Part shown: one piece after another, positions 23,651-32,284 of the stretch
Layout of the letters: each line of letters starts with the position of its first letter
How positions within the stretch are numbered: position 1 is the stretch's first letter
Program-made: the position numbers and the translations under genes
NCBI GenBank assembly: GCA_964570325.1
Contig: CAZMXS010000052.1
Coordinates: 1 to 32,500, forward strand
DNA from: CAZMXS01 sp964570325
GTDB taxonomy: Bacteria; Verrucomicrobiota; Kiritimatiellia; CAIQIC01; CAZMXS01
Length of the DNA stretch: 32,500 bases
Direction: 5' to 3'
The notes under the pieces: generated by a model
The model's input: the letters and a program-made list of their open reading frames with translations, nothing else
Told to the model about the DNA's origin: nothing
The model's database searches: none

Positions 23651-25303
23651 ATGACCGACTCGCTATTACAGACGGAAATCGCCCGGCGCCGGACTTTTGC
23701 GATCATCTCGCATCCGGACGCGGGCAAGACCACGCTGACCGAGAAGCTGCTGCTTTATGGCGGCGCGATCCAGCTTGCCGGATCGGTGCGCGCGCGGCGC
23801 AACCAGCGCGCGACCACCTCGGACTGGATGGAACTGGAACAAGAGCGCGGCATCTCGATCTCCTCCACCCTGCTGCAATTTGAATATGGCGGCTATGTCA
23901 TCAACCTGTTGGACACGCCGGGCCACAAGGATTTCAGCGAAGACACTTATCGCGTGCTGACGGCCGTGGACAGCGTGATCATGGTCATTGACGCCGCCAA
24001 GGGCATCGAGGAACGCACCCGCAAGCTCTTCGAAATCTGCCGTCAGCGCGGCATTCCGATCTTTACGTTCATGAACAAGCTGGACCGCCCGGCCCGCGAG
24101 CCGTTGCGCCTGCTCGACGAACTGGAACAGGTGCTGGGGCTGGGCGCCTTTCCCGTAACCTGGCCGCTGGGCAGCGGCGAGGAGTTTCGCGGGGTTTACG
24201 ACCGCTTGGAACATCAGTTGCATCTCTTCGAACGTACCGCGCACGGCCAGTACCGCGCGCCCGCGCAGGTCAGCGGGATTGACGATGCGCAGGTGCGGCA
24301 GGCTGTCCCGCCGCACATCTACGCGCCCTGGCGCGAGGAGGTCGAAATCCTGGGCGGCGCCGGCGAGGTGTTTGACGCCGAGGCGGTCATGGCCGGCCTG
24401 GTCACGCCCGTGTTCTTCGGCAGCGGCATGAACAATTTTGGTGTGCAGTTGCTGCTCGATTACTTCATCCGGCACGGCGCCCCGCCCCAGCCGCGCATGT
24501 CCGGCGACCGGCCCATTCCGCCGGCGCATCCGGATTTTTCCGGATTTGTGTTCAAGGTCCAGGCAAATATGAACCCCCAGCACCGCGACCGCCTGACGTT
24601 TGTGCGCGTCTGTTCCGGGATTTTCCGGAAAGACATGGTCGTGAACGATCCCGCCACCGGCAAGCCGGTGCGGCTGGCGTACCCGCAAAAATTATTCGCC
24701 CAGGAACGCGAGTCGCTCGAAATTGCGTATCCCGGCGATATTGTCGGACTGGTCACCCACAAAGCGTTCCGCATCGGCGACACGCTGACCACCAACCCCG
24801 AAATCCGTTATGACGAAATCCCGCGCTTCCCACCTGAGGCCTTTGCCGTTATTCGCAACAGCGGCACGGCCAAGTACAAGCAATTCAAGGCGGGGATGGA
24901 CCAGTTGCTGGAGGAAGGCGTAATCCAGGCCTTCACACCGCTTGAGGCCGGACCTTCCGGGATCCTGCTGGGCGCCGTCGGCCAGCTCCAATTCGACGTG
25001 GTGCGCTACCGGCTGGAGACCGAGTATGGCGCCAATCCCCTCATGGAGCCTGCGCCGTTCGCGTTGGTGCGCTGGTGCGATCCCTCCATACCGGCCGCGA
25101 AGCTGGAGGGGGGCTATCTGGGCAGCGGCGTCAAGCTGGCGCGCGATGTGCGCGGACAACTGGTAATCCTGTTCCCCAACCAATGGGCGCTCGATTATTT
25201 CACTCAAAAAAATCCGGATGTGCCGCTGCATTTGCTCTCGCCGCACTCCGCCAACGATTCCGCCGCGTTGCCGCCCACAACCGACCGGGTGCTGGCGCCC
25301 TAG
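23651..25303 (+). CDS. prfC: Peptide chain release factor 3 (GTPase)
   Basis: 550 aa. RF3 uses GTP to eject RF1 and RF2 from the ribosome after termination. The GTPase domain has the P-loop SHPDAGKTTLTEKLLLYGG, the switch region RGISISSTLLQF, the G3 box LLDTPGHKDFSEDTYRVL and the G4 box NKLDRPAREP. The later FVFKVQANMNPQHRDRLTF and GAVGQLQFDVVRYRL blocks are diagnostic for RF3 rather than EF-G or TypA. Length is slightly above the usual ~530. ATG 23651 starts MTDSLLQTEIARRRTFAIISHP, aligned with known RF3 starts; the frame upstream is open but lies in the intergenic stretch. It is followed 101 bp later, on the same strand, by the ABC-linked gene. Confidence 0.97.
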   Translation: MTDSLLQTEIARRRTFAIISHPDAGKTTLTEKLLLYGGAIQLAGSVRARRNQRATTSDWMELEQERGISISSTLLQFEYGGYVINLLDTPGHKDFSEDTYRVLTAVDSVIMVIDAAKGIEERTRKLFEICRQRGIPIFTFMNKLDRPAREPLRLLDELEQVLGLGAFPVTWPLGSGEEFRGVYDRLEHQLHLFERTAHGQYRAPAQVSGIDDAQVRQAVPPHIYAPWREEVEILGGAGEVFDAEAVMAGLVTPVFFGSGMNNFGVQLLLDYFIRHGAPPQPRMSGDRPIPPAHPDFSGFVFKVQANMNPQHRDRLTFVRVCSGIFRKDMVVNDPATGKPVRLAYPQKLFAQERESLEIAYPGDIVGLVTHKAFRIGDTLTTNPEIRYDEIPRFPPEAFAVIRNSGTAKYKQFKAGMDQLLEEGVIQAFTPLEAGPSGILLGAVGQLQFDVVRYRLETEYGANPLMEPAPFALVRWCDPSIPAAKLEGGYLGSGVKLARDVRGQLVILFPNQWALDYFTQKNPDVPLHLLSPHSANDSAALPPTTDRVLAP

Positions 25304-25404
25304 CCCCGCGGCTGACGCGCCCGCGCCAGGCCGGCGATGTTGATCTCCGCGCCGGGCGACTCCGTGCTTGCGTATCGGCCGCCGGACAGGGCACAGTCTG
25401 GCCG

Positions 25405-27861
25405 ATGCGGCGCAGGGTACAACAGTTTGTTTCCCGCATGGCCATGCTTGGGGTTCTGGCTGCCGCTATGTCCGCCGCCGCCATCGAAGTGGAGTGCGGC
25501 TTTGGCGGCTTCATCAAGAATGACGCCTGGTTCCCCTTCCGCGTCAAAAGCATCCCGGGCGCCGTTGACTTTGAAGTCACCCTGATCCACCGTGACTGGT
25601 GCAGCAAACGCGAAACCGTCCAGGAACGTTATCGGAGCTCGTTCCCCGCCGGCGGCGACGGACCCGGGGTCGCGTTCTGCCGCTACCAGCAAGCCTACCA
25701 GGAGGCTTTGCTGCGTTGCGCGGTGCGACGCGACAACGGGTCCGTGGAAATCGCGGAGGTCAATCCCGATGTCCTGACGGACGATGACCTGCTGGTGCTG
25801 GTGCTCAGCGACCAGCCGGAAGAGTTCAACTTCCTCGGCGGCGTGAACCGTCCCGCGCGCGGCATGGTGCGCAACGTGACCTGTCGTCCGGACTCCTTTC
25901 CCGCGCATTGGCAGGAACTGGATTGCGTGGACGTCATCGTGCTGGACGACGCCCGCCCATTCCCCGACACCGCCCGCGCGGCCGCCCTGCGCGCGTGGAT
26001 CGTCGCCGGCGGCACGGTCCTGCTGACGGATCGCGCCCTGCGGCAGAATAACGGTCTGGCGAAACTGCGCCTCTTTGATGAACTGCGCATCGGCGCCGAA
26101 TACAGCGGATATCCCGCGGAAGCGCTGCATCCCTTGCTGGGGCGGAAAACGGATCTGTTGCAAGGCTTTTACGCCCTGCGGCTGGACGCCCCGCGCGGCA
26201 TGCGCATTCTGCTTGCCAACGACACCGTCCTGCTGGCCGGGCGTGACCTGGGGCGCGGCCGCGTGCTGGCCTCCGGCCTTAACTGGCGCGATCTGGCCAT
26301 GCAAGACCGCGCGGTCAACGAGATGATCCGCGCGACCCTCTGGGGCCGTATGCTCGAAATGGCCGCCCCGCCGGCCCGCGCGACGGCGCGCCGCAACTTG
26401 GTGTTGCCGCCCGAAGCGCGTCTCTCGCATCTGGCCCGGCCACTCGGATTGTTCCTGATCTCCTACGTGTTATTGCTCGGACCGCTGAACTGGCTGATCC
26501 TGAAGTTCATCCGCCGCGAGGAATACAGCGCCTTCACCTTGCCGCTCGGCGCGCTCGTATTCTCCGCGCTGGCCTTCGCTGTGGGCATCCGGCTGCGCAG
26601 TTCCGACCCGGTGGTGCGCGAGGCGGAATACTGGCGCGCCTACCCTGACGGCAGCGCGTGCGTCAATGGAATTATCGGCCTGCTGTCCCCCGATCGCCGG
26701 CCTTATTGTCTGCGGTTTGACGAACCGGGAACGCGCGCCGAGGAGCAACGCGAACGTTTCCGGTTCAATCCGCCGCGTCCGGAGGATATCATGGCCGTCG
26801 CTTTCGACGGCCGTTTTGAGTTTTCAAACGTCCGGGTTAATACCTGGTCCATGCGCTTTTTTCAGCGGGAAACGCCCTGGCCGGACGGCCCCGGTGTCCG
26901 GGCGGCGGGCCACTGCAGTTCCAACGGGATCAGCGGCACGATTTCCAATGGCTTGCCTACCGCGCTGCTTAACGCCTTTGTTATCGCCAATGGCAACCTG
27001 GCCGAGGTGGGCAACATCCCGGCCGGCGCCGCCGCGGATTTCCAACTGCAGCTCGCGCCGCCGGGCACGGGCGTTGTCTGTGCGCGCTGCGGCCAGATTC
27101 ATTCCGCGGCGCGCACACTGGCTGAACATCAGTGGCGCGAACACCCCCGGCTGGCGGAAATGCGCGATCTGATCGAATCCGCCGATCTTCCGCGTGCGCC
27201 GGTGCTGGTGGCGCTGCAGGAACAATCCGCGCCCACTCTGAAACTGGATCGCGATAACGCCCGGTGGGCTGGCCGGCGCCTGGTGATGGCCCCCGTGGAA
27301 TTGCATTTCGATGGGCCGGATGTCTACCTGCCCGAGGGCCTCGTGCAACGCCATCGCCCGCCGCAAAACCGCAACGCCACGGCCGTGGCGCAAACGTGGG
27401 AATTGCCTTACAGTCTGCAGGTGACGGACCCGGATGCGCTGGAAGAAAATGACGCGGCGCGCCGCCGGCGCGATTCATTCACCGCGGCCAATATGTCGGA
27501 CGAGGCGCAATTTATCCATGATTTTTACCTGCCGTTCGAAGCACGCAGCCTTTCCACCACCCGCCTGCTGGTTCACTGGGATATCGGCCCTTCAGACCCG
27601 GACACACCCCATCCGGAGTGCGCGCTGGCGCTCTATGATTGGGGCCGCACCCAGTGGGTGGAACAGGTTCGGGCAGACACCGGCGATCAGCGCATCGTGG
27701 TGGCGGATCCAGACCGATTCATCCGCCCACCCTTTCCCGTGCTGCGGGTGAAAGTGGCGCCGTTGAAACCGGGCCGCAACACGCACTGCGCAATCCGGAT
27801 CCTGGATATTGCTTTTGAAGGCCGCAAAACCGATGACCGCGAAACCCTTGATTCGAATTGA
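25405..27861 (+). CDS. Membrane-anchored protein with amidotransferase-like domain and C2H2-type Cys/His motif (ABC-linked)
   Basis: 818 aa, not a named family. An N-terminal signal-like segment (MAMLGVLAAAMSAAA) precedes a beta-sandwich-like region (about 30-110) and a domain (about 120-310) resembling class I glutamine-amidotransferase-like folds found beside ABC-2 exporters (VDVIVLDDARPF, LRAWIVAGGTVLLTD), without an obvious catalytic Cys. Two TM segments lie at 347-366 and 378-395, with a basic loop (KFIRREE) between them that should face the cytoplasm. The C-terminal part (about 400-818) should therefore be outside. It carries CARCG...H...H (559-580), a perfect C2H2 zinc-finger spacing. 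The start is ATG 25405; ATG 25438 is possible. The stop overlaps the ATPase gene by 29 bp, so the genes are probably coupled. Confidence 0.78.
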   Translation: MRRRVQQFVSRMAMLGVLAAAMSAAAIEVECGFGGFIKNDAWFPFRVKSIPGAVDFEVTLIHRDWCSKRETVQERYRSSFPAGGDGPGVAFCRYQQAYQEALLRCAVRRDNGSVEIAEVNPDVLTDDDLLVLVLSDQPEEFNFLGGVNRPARGMVRNVTCRPDSFPAHWQELDCVDVIVLDDARPFPDTARAAALRAWIVAGGTVLLTDRALRQNNGLAKLRLFDELRIGAEYSGYPAEALHPLLGRKTDLLQGFYALRLDAPRGMRILLANDTVLLAGRDLGRGRVLASGLNWRDLAMQDRAVNEMIRATLWGRMLEMAAPPARATARRNLVLPPEARLSHLARPLGLFLISYVLLLGPLNWLILKFIRREEYSAFTLPLGALVFSALAFAVGIRLRSSDPVVREAEYWRAYPDGSACVNGIIGLLSPDRRPYCLRFDEPGTRAEEQRERFRFNPPRPEDIMAVAFDGRFEFSNVRVNTWSMRFFQRETPWPDGPGVRAAGHCSSNGISGTISNGLPTALLNAFVIANGNLAEVGNIPAGAAADFQLQLAPPGTGVVCARCGQIHSAARTLAEHQWREHPRLAEMRDLIESADLPRAPVLVALQEQSAPTLKLDRDNARWAGRRLVMAPVELHFDGPDVYLPEGLVQRHRPPQNRNATAVAQTWELPYSLQVTDPDALEENDAARRRRDSFTAANMSDEAQFIHDFYLPFEARSLSTTRLLVHWDIGPSDPDTPHPECALALYDWGRTQWVEQVRADTGDQRIVVADPDRFIRPPFPVLRVKVAPLKPGRNTHCAIRILDIAFEGRKTDDRETLDSN

Positions 27862-28774
27862 CGAGCTGACGGTCCGCTACGGACCGCTGGTGGCAGTGAA
27901 CCGTGTTTCACTGGAGATCCGGGAGGGCGAGATTTTCGGGCTGGTTGGTCCCAACGGCGCCGGCAAAACGACCACGTTGAAAGTGCTGGCGGGCTTGCTG
28001 CTGCCCGATGGCGGCCGGGTGACGGTGGATGATCTTGACGTCGTATCTGACCGGATCGCCGTGCGCGCGCGGATCGGCTACATGGCTGATTTCTTCGGCG
28101 TCTATGATTACCTGACGACCTACGAATATCTCGCGTTTTTCGGCGGCATCTACGGCTTGTCCGGCCCTCGGTTGGAGGAGCGGATCAACCGCGTGCTTGA
28201 CATCGTCAACCTGGCGGGCAAGCGAGATGCCTTCGTACGTGCGCTCTCGCGCGGCATGAAGCAGCGGCTGTATTTCGGTCGCGCGCTGATTCACGAACCC
28301 CGCCTGTTGATTCTGGATGAACCGGCATCCGGAATGGACCCGCGCGGTCGGGCGGAGCTGGTGGAAACCCTGCGGCAGGCCAATCGCCAAGGCCAGACGA
28401 TCATCATCTCCTCCCACATCCTCGATGAGCTGCAGGACCTGTGCACCATGGTGGGCATCATGGAGGCGGGCCGCCTGATAGGCGCCAACCCGCTGCGGCG
28501 GCCGCCCGCCGACACCGCTCACCGCGCCGTCCTGCTGCTGCTCGCCGCCGGCGAGGCGGAACGCGCGCTGTCGTTGCTGCAGGGGCGTGAAGATGTTTTT
28601 TCTGCGCGGGTCGGCGCGGGCGGCATCGTGCTGGAAACCCGCAATGACGACGACACGGTCGCCGGCTTGGTGCGGTATCTGGCCGCGCATGAGGTCCGAA
28701 TGCTGCTGCCGCGCGCCGACACCGCGGATTTGAAGGATATTTTCATGCGGCTGACCAAGGGAGAACTCACATGA
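27833..28774 (+). CDS. ABC transporter ATP-binding protein (ABC-2 exporter type)
   Basis: 313 aa. ATPase subunit of an exporter. Walker A GPNGAGKTT, Q-loop region (IGYMADFFGVYDYLT), signature LSRGMKQR (a variant of LSGGQ), Walker B LLILDEPASGMDP and the switch His in SSHILDEL are all present. The remaining ~90 residues are a C-terminal extension common in ABC-2 exporter ATPases. ATG 27833 overlaps the preceding gene by 29 bp, with a purine-rich GAAGG upstream. The stop is close to the permease start, so the three genes form one unit. The substrate is unknown. Confidence 0.95.
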   Translation: MTAKPLIRIDELTVRYGPLVAVNRVSLEIREGEIFGLVGPNGAGKTTTLKVLAGLLLPDGGRVTVDDLDVVSDRIAVRARIGYMADFFGVYDYLTTYEYLAFFGGIYGLSGPRLEERINRVLDIVNLAGKRDAFVRALSRGMKQRLYFGRALIHEPRLLILDEPASGMDPRGRAELVETLRQANRQGQTIIISSHILDELQDLCTMVGIMEAGRLIGANPLRRPPADTAHRAVLLLLAAGEAERALSLLQGREDVFSARVGAGGIVLETRNDDDTVAGLVRYLAAHEVRMLLPRADTADLKDIFMRLTKGELT

Positions 28775-28781
28775 GGTGCGC

Positions 28782-30395
28782 ATGGCGCCGCGGCTGAACC
28801 ACTGGTGGAACGACCCGCTGCTGGTCAAGGAATTCCGCGTCCGCATGCGGGCCCGGACGGTTATCCTCGTCGAAATCCACTACATGCTGGCGATTTCGCT
28901 GCTGGTGGGCTTGGTCTTTCTATTCGCCGGAAACTGGAAGCAAACGCCCGGCTGGGAAATCGGCGCCACGTTGTTCAAGACCATCCTATACACGCAGGCG
29001 TTGCTGATGCTGTTCGTGAGCCCCCTGGTTACGGCCTCGGCAATCAGCGGGGAGAAGGAACAGCGGACCTTTGACAGCCTGTGCGTGGCGCCGGTCACGC
29101 CGCGCCGGATAGTCTGGACCAAACTCGCCGCCGCGCTGGGCTGTTTTTTTGTCATGATCTTCGTTTCGTTGCCGTTCGCCTGCACTTCATTCATCCTCGG
29201 CGGTGTTTCGCCCGGCGACCTGCTCACCGCCTGCTGCTATACGTTCCTCTGCACGGCGATGATCGGCGCCATCGGCTTGCACTGGTCTGCGCGCTTTGAG
29301 CGCAGCATTGCCTCCATCCCCGTCGCGGCGGTCATCGCCGTGCTGATCCTGGTCTTTGCCGAGCCGCTCGCGGAACTCGACCTGGAAGCCCTGGCCACGA
29401 TCTCCCCGGTTGTCTTTTTGGATCGGCTGTACAAGGGGAGCGGGCTGGCGTTTTTTGGCGCGCAATGTCCGGCCTGGGTTGCCGCCTTCTTCTTTCAAGC
29501 ACTCATTTCTCTTTATTTTGTGTGCGGCGCGGAAATCCGCATGCATTTCTTGCACGAGCGCCACTACGTATTCCACCGTTTTCTGGCATTCGTCTTTCTG
29601 CTGACGCTCTTTCTTTTCATTGCGGGCGCGGGCATCACGCCGGGCGGCGCACCGCCGGCCGCACGCCGCCAGGTGGTCAACCTGCTGCTCGCGGCGCTGC
29701 TGGAATTCACCGGGCTCGCGCTCTGGATGGGCGCCAACACGCCGGTACTGGCCAGCGCCGGCCGGCCGACCCCGGATGACCAGCCGCTGCGGCGTTGCGT
29801 CCGGGAGATGCTCCTCAAGCCTTGGCGCTTCCTGGCGCTTCTTTTGCTGGGCGCCGCCCCGATTTTCGCAGCCGCGGTGCTTTTGGCCGGACGCACCAGC
29901 CTCCCGCGATGGGTGGTCGGACTGGCTTTTTTCGGTGTGGTGGGGGCCAGCGCCATGACCTGGCTGCTGTTGGCCGCCCGCCTGGCTGCCGGAACAACCG
30001 TCCAACGCCGCTTTGGCGGGCTCGGCGCCGCAGTGTTCATTATGGGCATAACCGTGCTGCTGCCGGTCGCGCTGCTGAACTTCGCGGCCGGGGAGGCCGG
30101 CGGAAATCCGCCGCCCGCGGCGCAGTTCGGTGCATTGGTCTCACCGCTTGCGGCCATTCTCCATCTCGCCAACCCCTTCGACCCGCAACAAGCTCAAAGC
30201 GCAGTCATCGCCTGCTGCGGCCGCTGGAGCCCGGTCTGGATTCCCGCCGTCATTTATATCTTCGCCGCCGCAATCCTATTCCGGTTCCGTCCCCAGCCGC
30301 CGCGCATGGTCCTGCCCCCAGTGCTGGCGCCAGCCTTGCCGGAGCTGCCCGTGCCGTCAAATCCGGCTGAAAACACAGCGATTCGCACTGAATAA
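28782..30395 (+). CDS. ABC-2 type transporter permease
   Basis: 537 aa with about 12 hydrophobic segments. The region after TM2 (SAISGEKEQRTFDSLCVAPVTPRRIVWTK) is the hallmark coupling segment of ABC-2 permeases, which contacts the ATPase. The protein is larger than the classic 6-TM form, like the NatB/gliding-type permeases. The start is uncertain: ATG 28782 has GAGG 5 bp upstream, while GTG 28776 would add two residues. It ends the three-gene unit. Partner of the ATPase at 27833. Confidence 0.93.
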   Translation: MAPRLNHWWNDPLLVKEFRVRMRARTVILVEIHYMLAISLLVGLVFLFAGNWKQTPGWEIGATLFKTILYTQALLMLFVSPLVTASAISGEKEQRTFDSLCVAPVTPRRIVWTKLAAALGCFFVMIFVSLPFACTSFILGGVSPGDLLTACCYTFLCTAMIGAIGLHWSARFERSIASIPVAAVIAVLILVFAEPLAELDLEALATISPVVFLDRLYKGSGLAFFGAQCPAWVAAFFFQALISLYFVCGAEIRMHFLHERHYVFHRFLAFVFLLTLFLFIAGAGITPGGAPPAARRQVVNLLLAALLEFTGLALWMGANTPVLASAGRPTPDDQPLRRCVREMLLKPWRFLALLLLGAAPIFAAAVLLAGRTSLPRWVVGLAFFGVVGASAMTWLLLAARLAAGTTVQRRFGGLGAAVFIMGITVLLPVALLNFAAGEAGGNPPPAAQFGALVSPLAAILHLANPFDPQQAQSAVIACCGRWSPVWIPAVIYIFAAAILFRFRPQPPRMVLPPVLAPALPELPVPSNPAENTAIRTE

Positions 30396-30440
30396 ACGGA
30401 ATATACGCAAGCATCAGCGAGGATGATCGGCGGAATACAA

Positions 30441-30467
30441 CCCAAACAAAGCCGGAACCCGGCCGGC
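30441..30467 (-). terminator. Terminator of the tRNA-Glu gene
   Basis: On the minus strand a GCCGG/CCGGC stem (30451-30455 with 30463-30467) is followed by TTTGTTTGGG, about 24 nt beyond the tRNA 3' end. Confidence 0.55.
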
Positions 30468-30490
30468 GCTGCAGAAGACTATTTTGCGAT

Positions 30491-30566
30491 TGGCGACCCC
30501 AACGGGATTCGAACCCGTGTTACCAGGATGAAAACCTGGTGTCCTAGGCCTCTAGACGATGGGGTC
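30491..30566 (-). tRNA. tRNA-Glu (anticodon UUC)
   Basis: 76 nt including an encoded CCA. The 7-bp acceptor stem GACCCCA/TGGGGTC, the D arm, the anticodon stem CCAGG/CCTGG with loop TTTTCAT (anticodon TTC), and the T arm ACGGG-TTCGAAT-CCCGT are all complete. It lies between two plus-strand genes on the opposite strand and has its own promoter and terminator. No integrase or duplicated tRNA end is seen nearby. Confidence 0.97.
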
Positions 30567-30586
30567 TTCCCTGAAAAGACCGGCGA

Positions 30587-30614
30587 AACATACCACAAAA
30601 AACCCGCAGGGCAA
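30587..30614 (-). promoter_or_regulatory. Promoter of the tRNA-Glu gene
   Basis: Minus strand TTGCCC (30609-30614), 16-bp spacer, TATGTT (30587-30592), about 20 nt upstream of the mature tRNA 5' end. Confidence 0.5.
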
Positions 30615-30692
30615 CCGAAAAGCGCGGGGAAAATCAAGCGTAAAGCTATCCCAGCCGAATAATAAAGGGTATGATAACAAGGGAGTGTAGCG

Positions 30693-31808
30693 GTGAAACC
30701 GATCGGCATCTTTCTGTTGGCGGCGGCGGCCTTCCAGCCGTTTAGCATCGAAGCCGTTATCATTGACCATGCCCATGTCGCCGGCGCCAGCAATTATGCT
30801 CAGGCGGTCTACAACGCAATCGGCCGCCAAAAATGGTTCTTCACCCATGCCTCGGTCGGCGGCAACCTCGTTGAGGGCATGCACACGCTGAACGAGGCCA
30901 ACCCAACCCGTTATCGCCTGAAGATTTACAACTGGCCGGGCCGCGACGAGGGCTGCCACGGCGGCGTGGACGTAGCCGGCACGTTCGGCGAACCCGACTA
31001 CCGTGCCGCCAATCCACCGGCGGTCACCGTGACCGGCATGATTTATGAATGCTGGCGAGAGAATCCTCCTTGGGAAAACAAGCTGGTATGTTTCAGCAAC
31101 TCGCTTCGGCGCGCCGGCTGGTGTTCCAACAAGGTGGATTTCGCCATGGACAAGTTCTGCTGGATTGATCAGGACGCGAATCCCACCAATTATGTCAACA
31201 CCATGGCCCGGCTCGAAGCCATGTATCCGGCCATCCGGTTCATTTATGTGACGATGCCGCTCACCGGCCTCGCGGATTATGAAAACGATCAGCGCAATGA
31301 TTACAACCGATCCGTTCGCGGCTATTGCGCCGCCAACGGCAAATGGCTGTTTGATATCGCCGACATCGAGGCCTGGAGTCCGGCCGGTGTCCAGCAGACC
31401 TATTCATCCGGCGGCCGGATCAACCAACGGATGTACGCGGGGTATGCCGTACATCCGCCAGGCGAGGACTGGCACTTGAACGCGGCCGGGCAGGAACGGT
31501 TGGCGCTGGGCTGGTATGCCGTCGCGGCGACCGCGGCGACGGTCACGGCCGCCTTCACCTTCCAGGCGCAGGCGTTGACCAACAGCATCTGGGTACGCTG
31601 GTCCGATCCCGTGGCTTCCGGTATTTCCAGCCGGCTGGTACATGTGCGCTGCGACACCGCCGGCTACCCCACCAACCCAACCGCGGGCAGCGCCATCTAC
31701 ACCGGCACCAATCGGTTTATCGAGCACACGGGGTTGACCCCGGAACAACCTTACTACTACACGATCTGGGTCAGCCATGACGGAACAAACTTTATAGATC
31801 CGCCGTGA
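30693..31808 (+). CDS. Secreted SGNH-hydrolase-like protein with C-terminal Fn3-like domain
   Basis: 371 aa. The signal peptide MKPIGIFLLAAAAFQPFSIEA is followed by an SGNH-type fold: block I as FFTHASVGGNLVEG (nucleophile Ser in an HxSVGxN setting) and block V as DWHLNAAGQERLALGW (catalytic Asp and His). Such enzymes are extracellular esterases or carbohydrate deacetylases; the substrate is unknown. The final domain (288-371) has RWSDPV, YPTN, YTGTN and YTIWVS and ends TNFIDPP, matching the end of the metalloprotease at 21819. The start is GTG 30693, supported by AAGGGAG at 30679-30685. Confidence 0.82.
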   Translation: MKPIGIFLLAAAAFQPFSIEAVIIDHAHVAGASNYAQAVYNAIGRQKWFFTHASVGGNLVEGMHTLNEANPTRYRLKIYNWPGRDEGCHGGVDVAGTFGEPDYRAANPPAVTVTGMIYECWRENPPWENKLVCFSNSLRRAGWCSNKVDFAMDKFCWIDQDANPTNYVNTMARLEAMYPAIRFIYVTMPLTGLADYENDQRNDYNRSVRGYCAANGKWLFDIADIEAWSPAGVQQTYSSGGRINQRMYAGYAVHPPGEDWHLNAAGQERLALGWYAVAATAATVTAAFTFQAQALTNSIWVRWSDPVASGISSRLVHVRCDTAGYPTNPTAGSAIYTGTNRFIEHTGLTPEQPYYYTIWVSHDGTNFIDPP

Positions 31809-31949
31809 TCGCCGGCCTTGCCGGAGCGCTCCAGAACGCCGTTTGGCGCACGGCCGCAAATCCTCCGCGGGAAGATATGACGCCGCTTCGGCTTGAGCGC
31901 ATGGCGACCCCGTCCACATCCCCTGCCCCAAGCCGGCGCGGTCTCCGAT

Positions 31950-32246
31950 CTATCGGTCGGCGATGAATTGGTCGAAACCGGCGGTTTTGAGCACCAATTT
32001 GACCGGCGGCTCCACGTTGATAAAGGTGAAATTCTCCGATCCAACTTGTTTGGCGGCCGCCATGCAGATACGCAGAAAGGCGGACGCGATGAACATCACG
32101 CCTTTCAGGTCGAAAGCGATCGGGCCGCGCCAGCCGGCAATCCGGTTCTGCGCGTCCTGCTCGACCTCCTTGCATGCGACCGTGTCCATGCGGGACGGAA
32201 ACGCCATGACCAGCTTGTTATTTTGGATAGTGACATTGATCGGCAT
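31950..32246 (-). CDS. Stand-alone STAS-domain protein (anti-sigma antagonist-like)
   Basis: 98 aa, a single STAS domain. These small proteins bind anti-sigma kinases or other partners in the unphosphorylated state. The usual phosphorylation position is S55 in MFIASAFLRICMAAAK. ATG 32246 is preceded by GAGG. It starts 38 bp after the aldehyde dehydrogenase stop on the same strand and may be co-transcribed. It could be a client of a PP2C/RsbW-type switch such as the one at 7528-9602, but nothing in the sequence proves the link. Confidence 0.85.
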   Translation of the reverse strand: MPINVTIQNNKLVMAFPSRMDTVACKEVEQDAQNRIAGWRGPIAFDLKGVMFIASAFLRICMAAAKQVGSENFTFINVEPPVKLVLKTAGFDQFIADR

Positions 32247-32284
32247 GTGCAGTTACCTCGGTATGGGTTGATTATCCGCGCGAT

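Noticed and set aside
23666..26430. Long minus-strand frames opposite prfC and the 818-residue protein.
   Set aside because: Antisense composition, no ribosome binding site, clear genes on the other strand.
30491..30566. tRNA-Glu as an integration site for a mobile element.
   Set aside because: No integrase and no duplicated tRNA end within the window.
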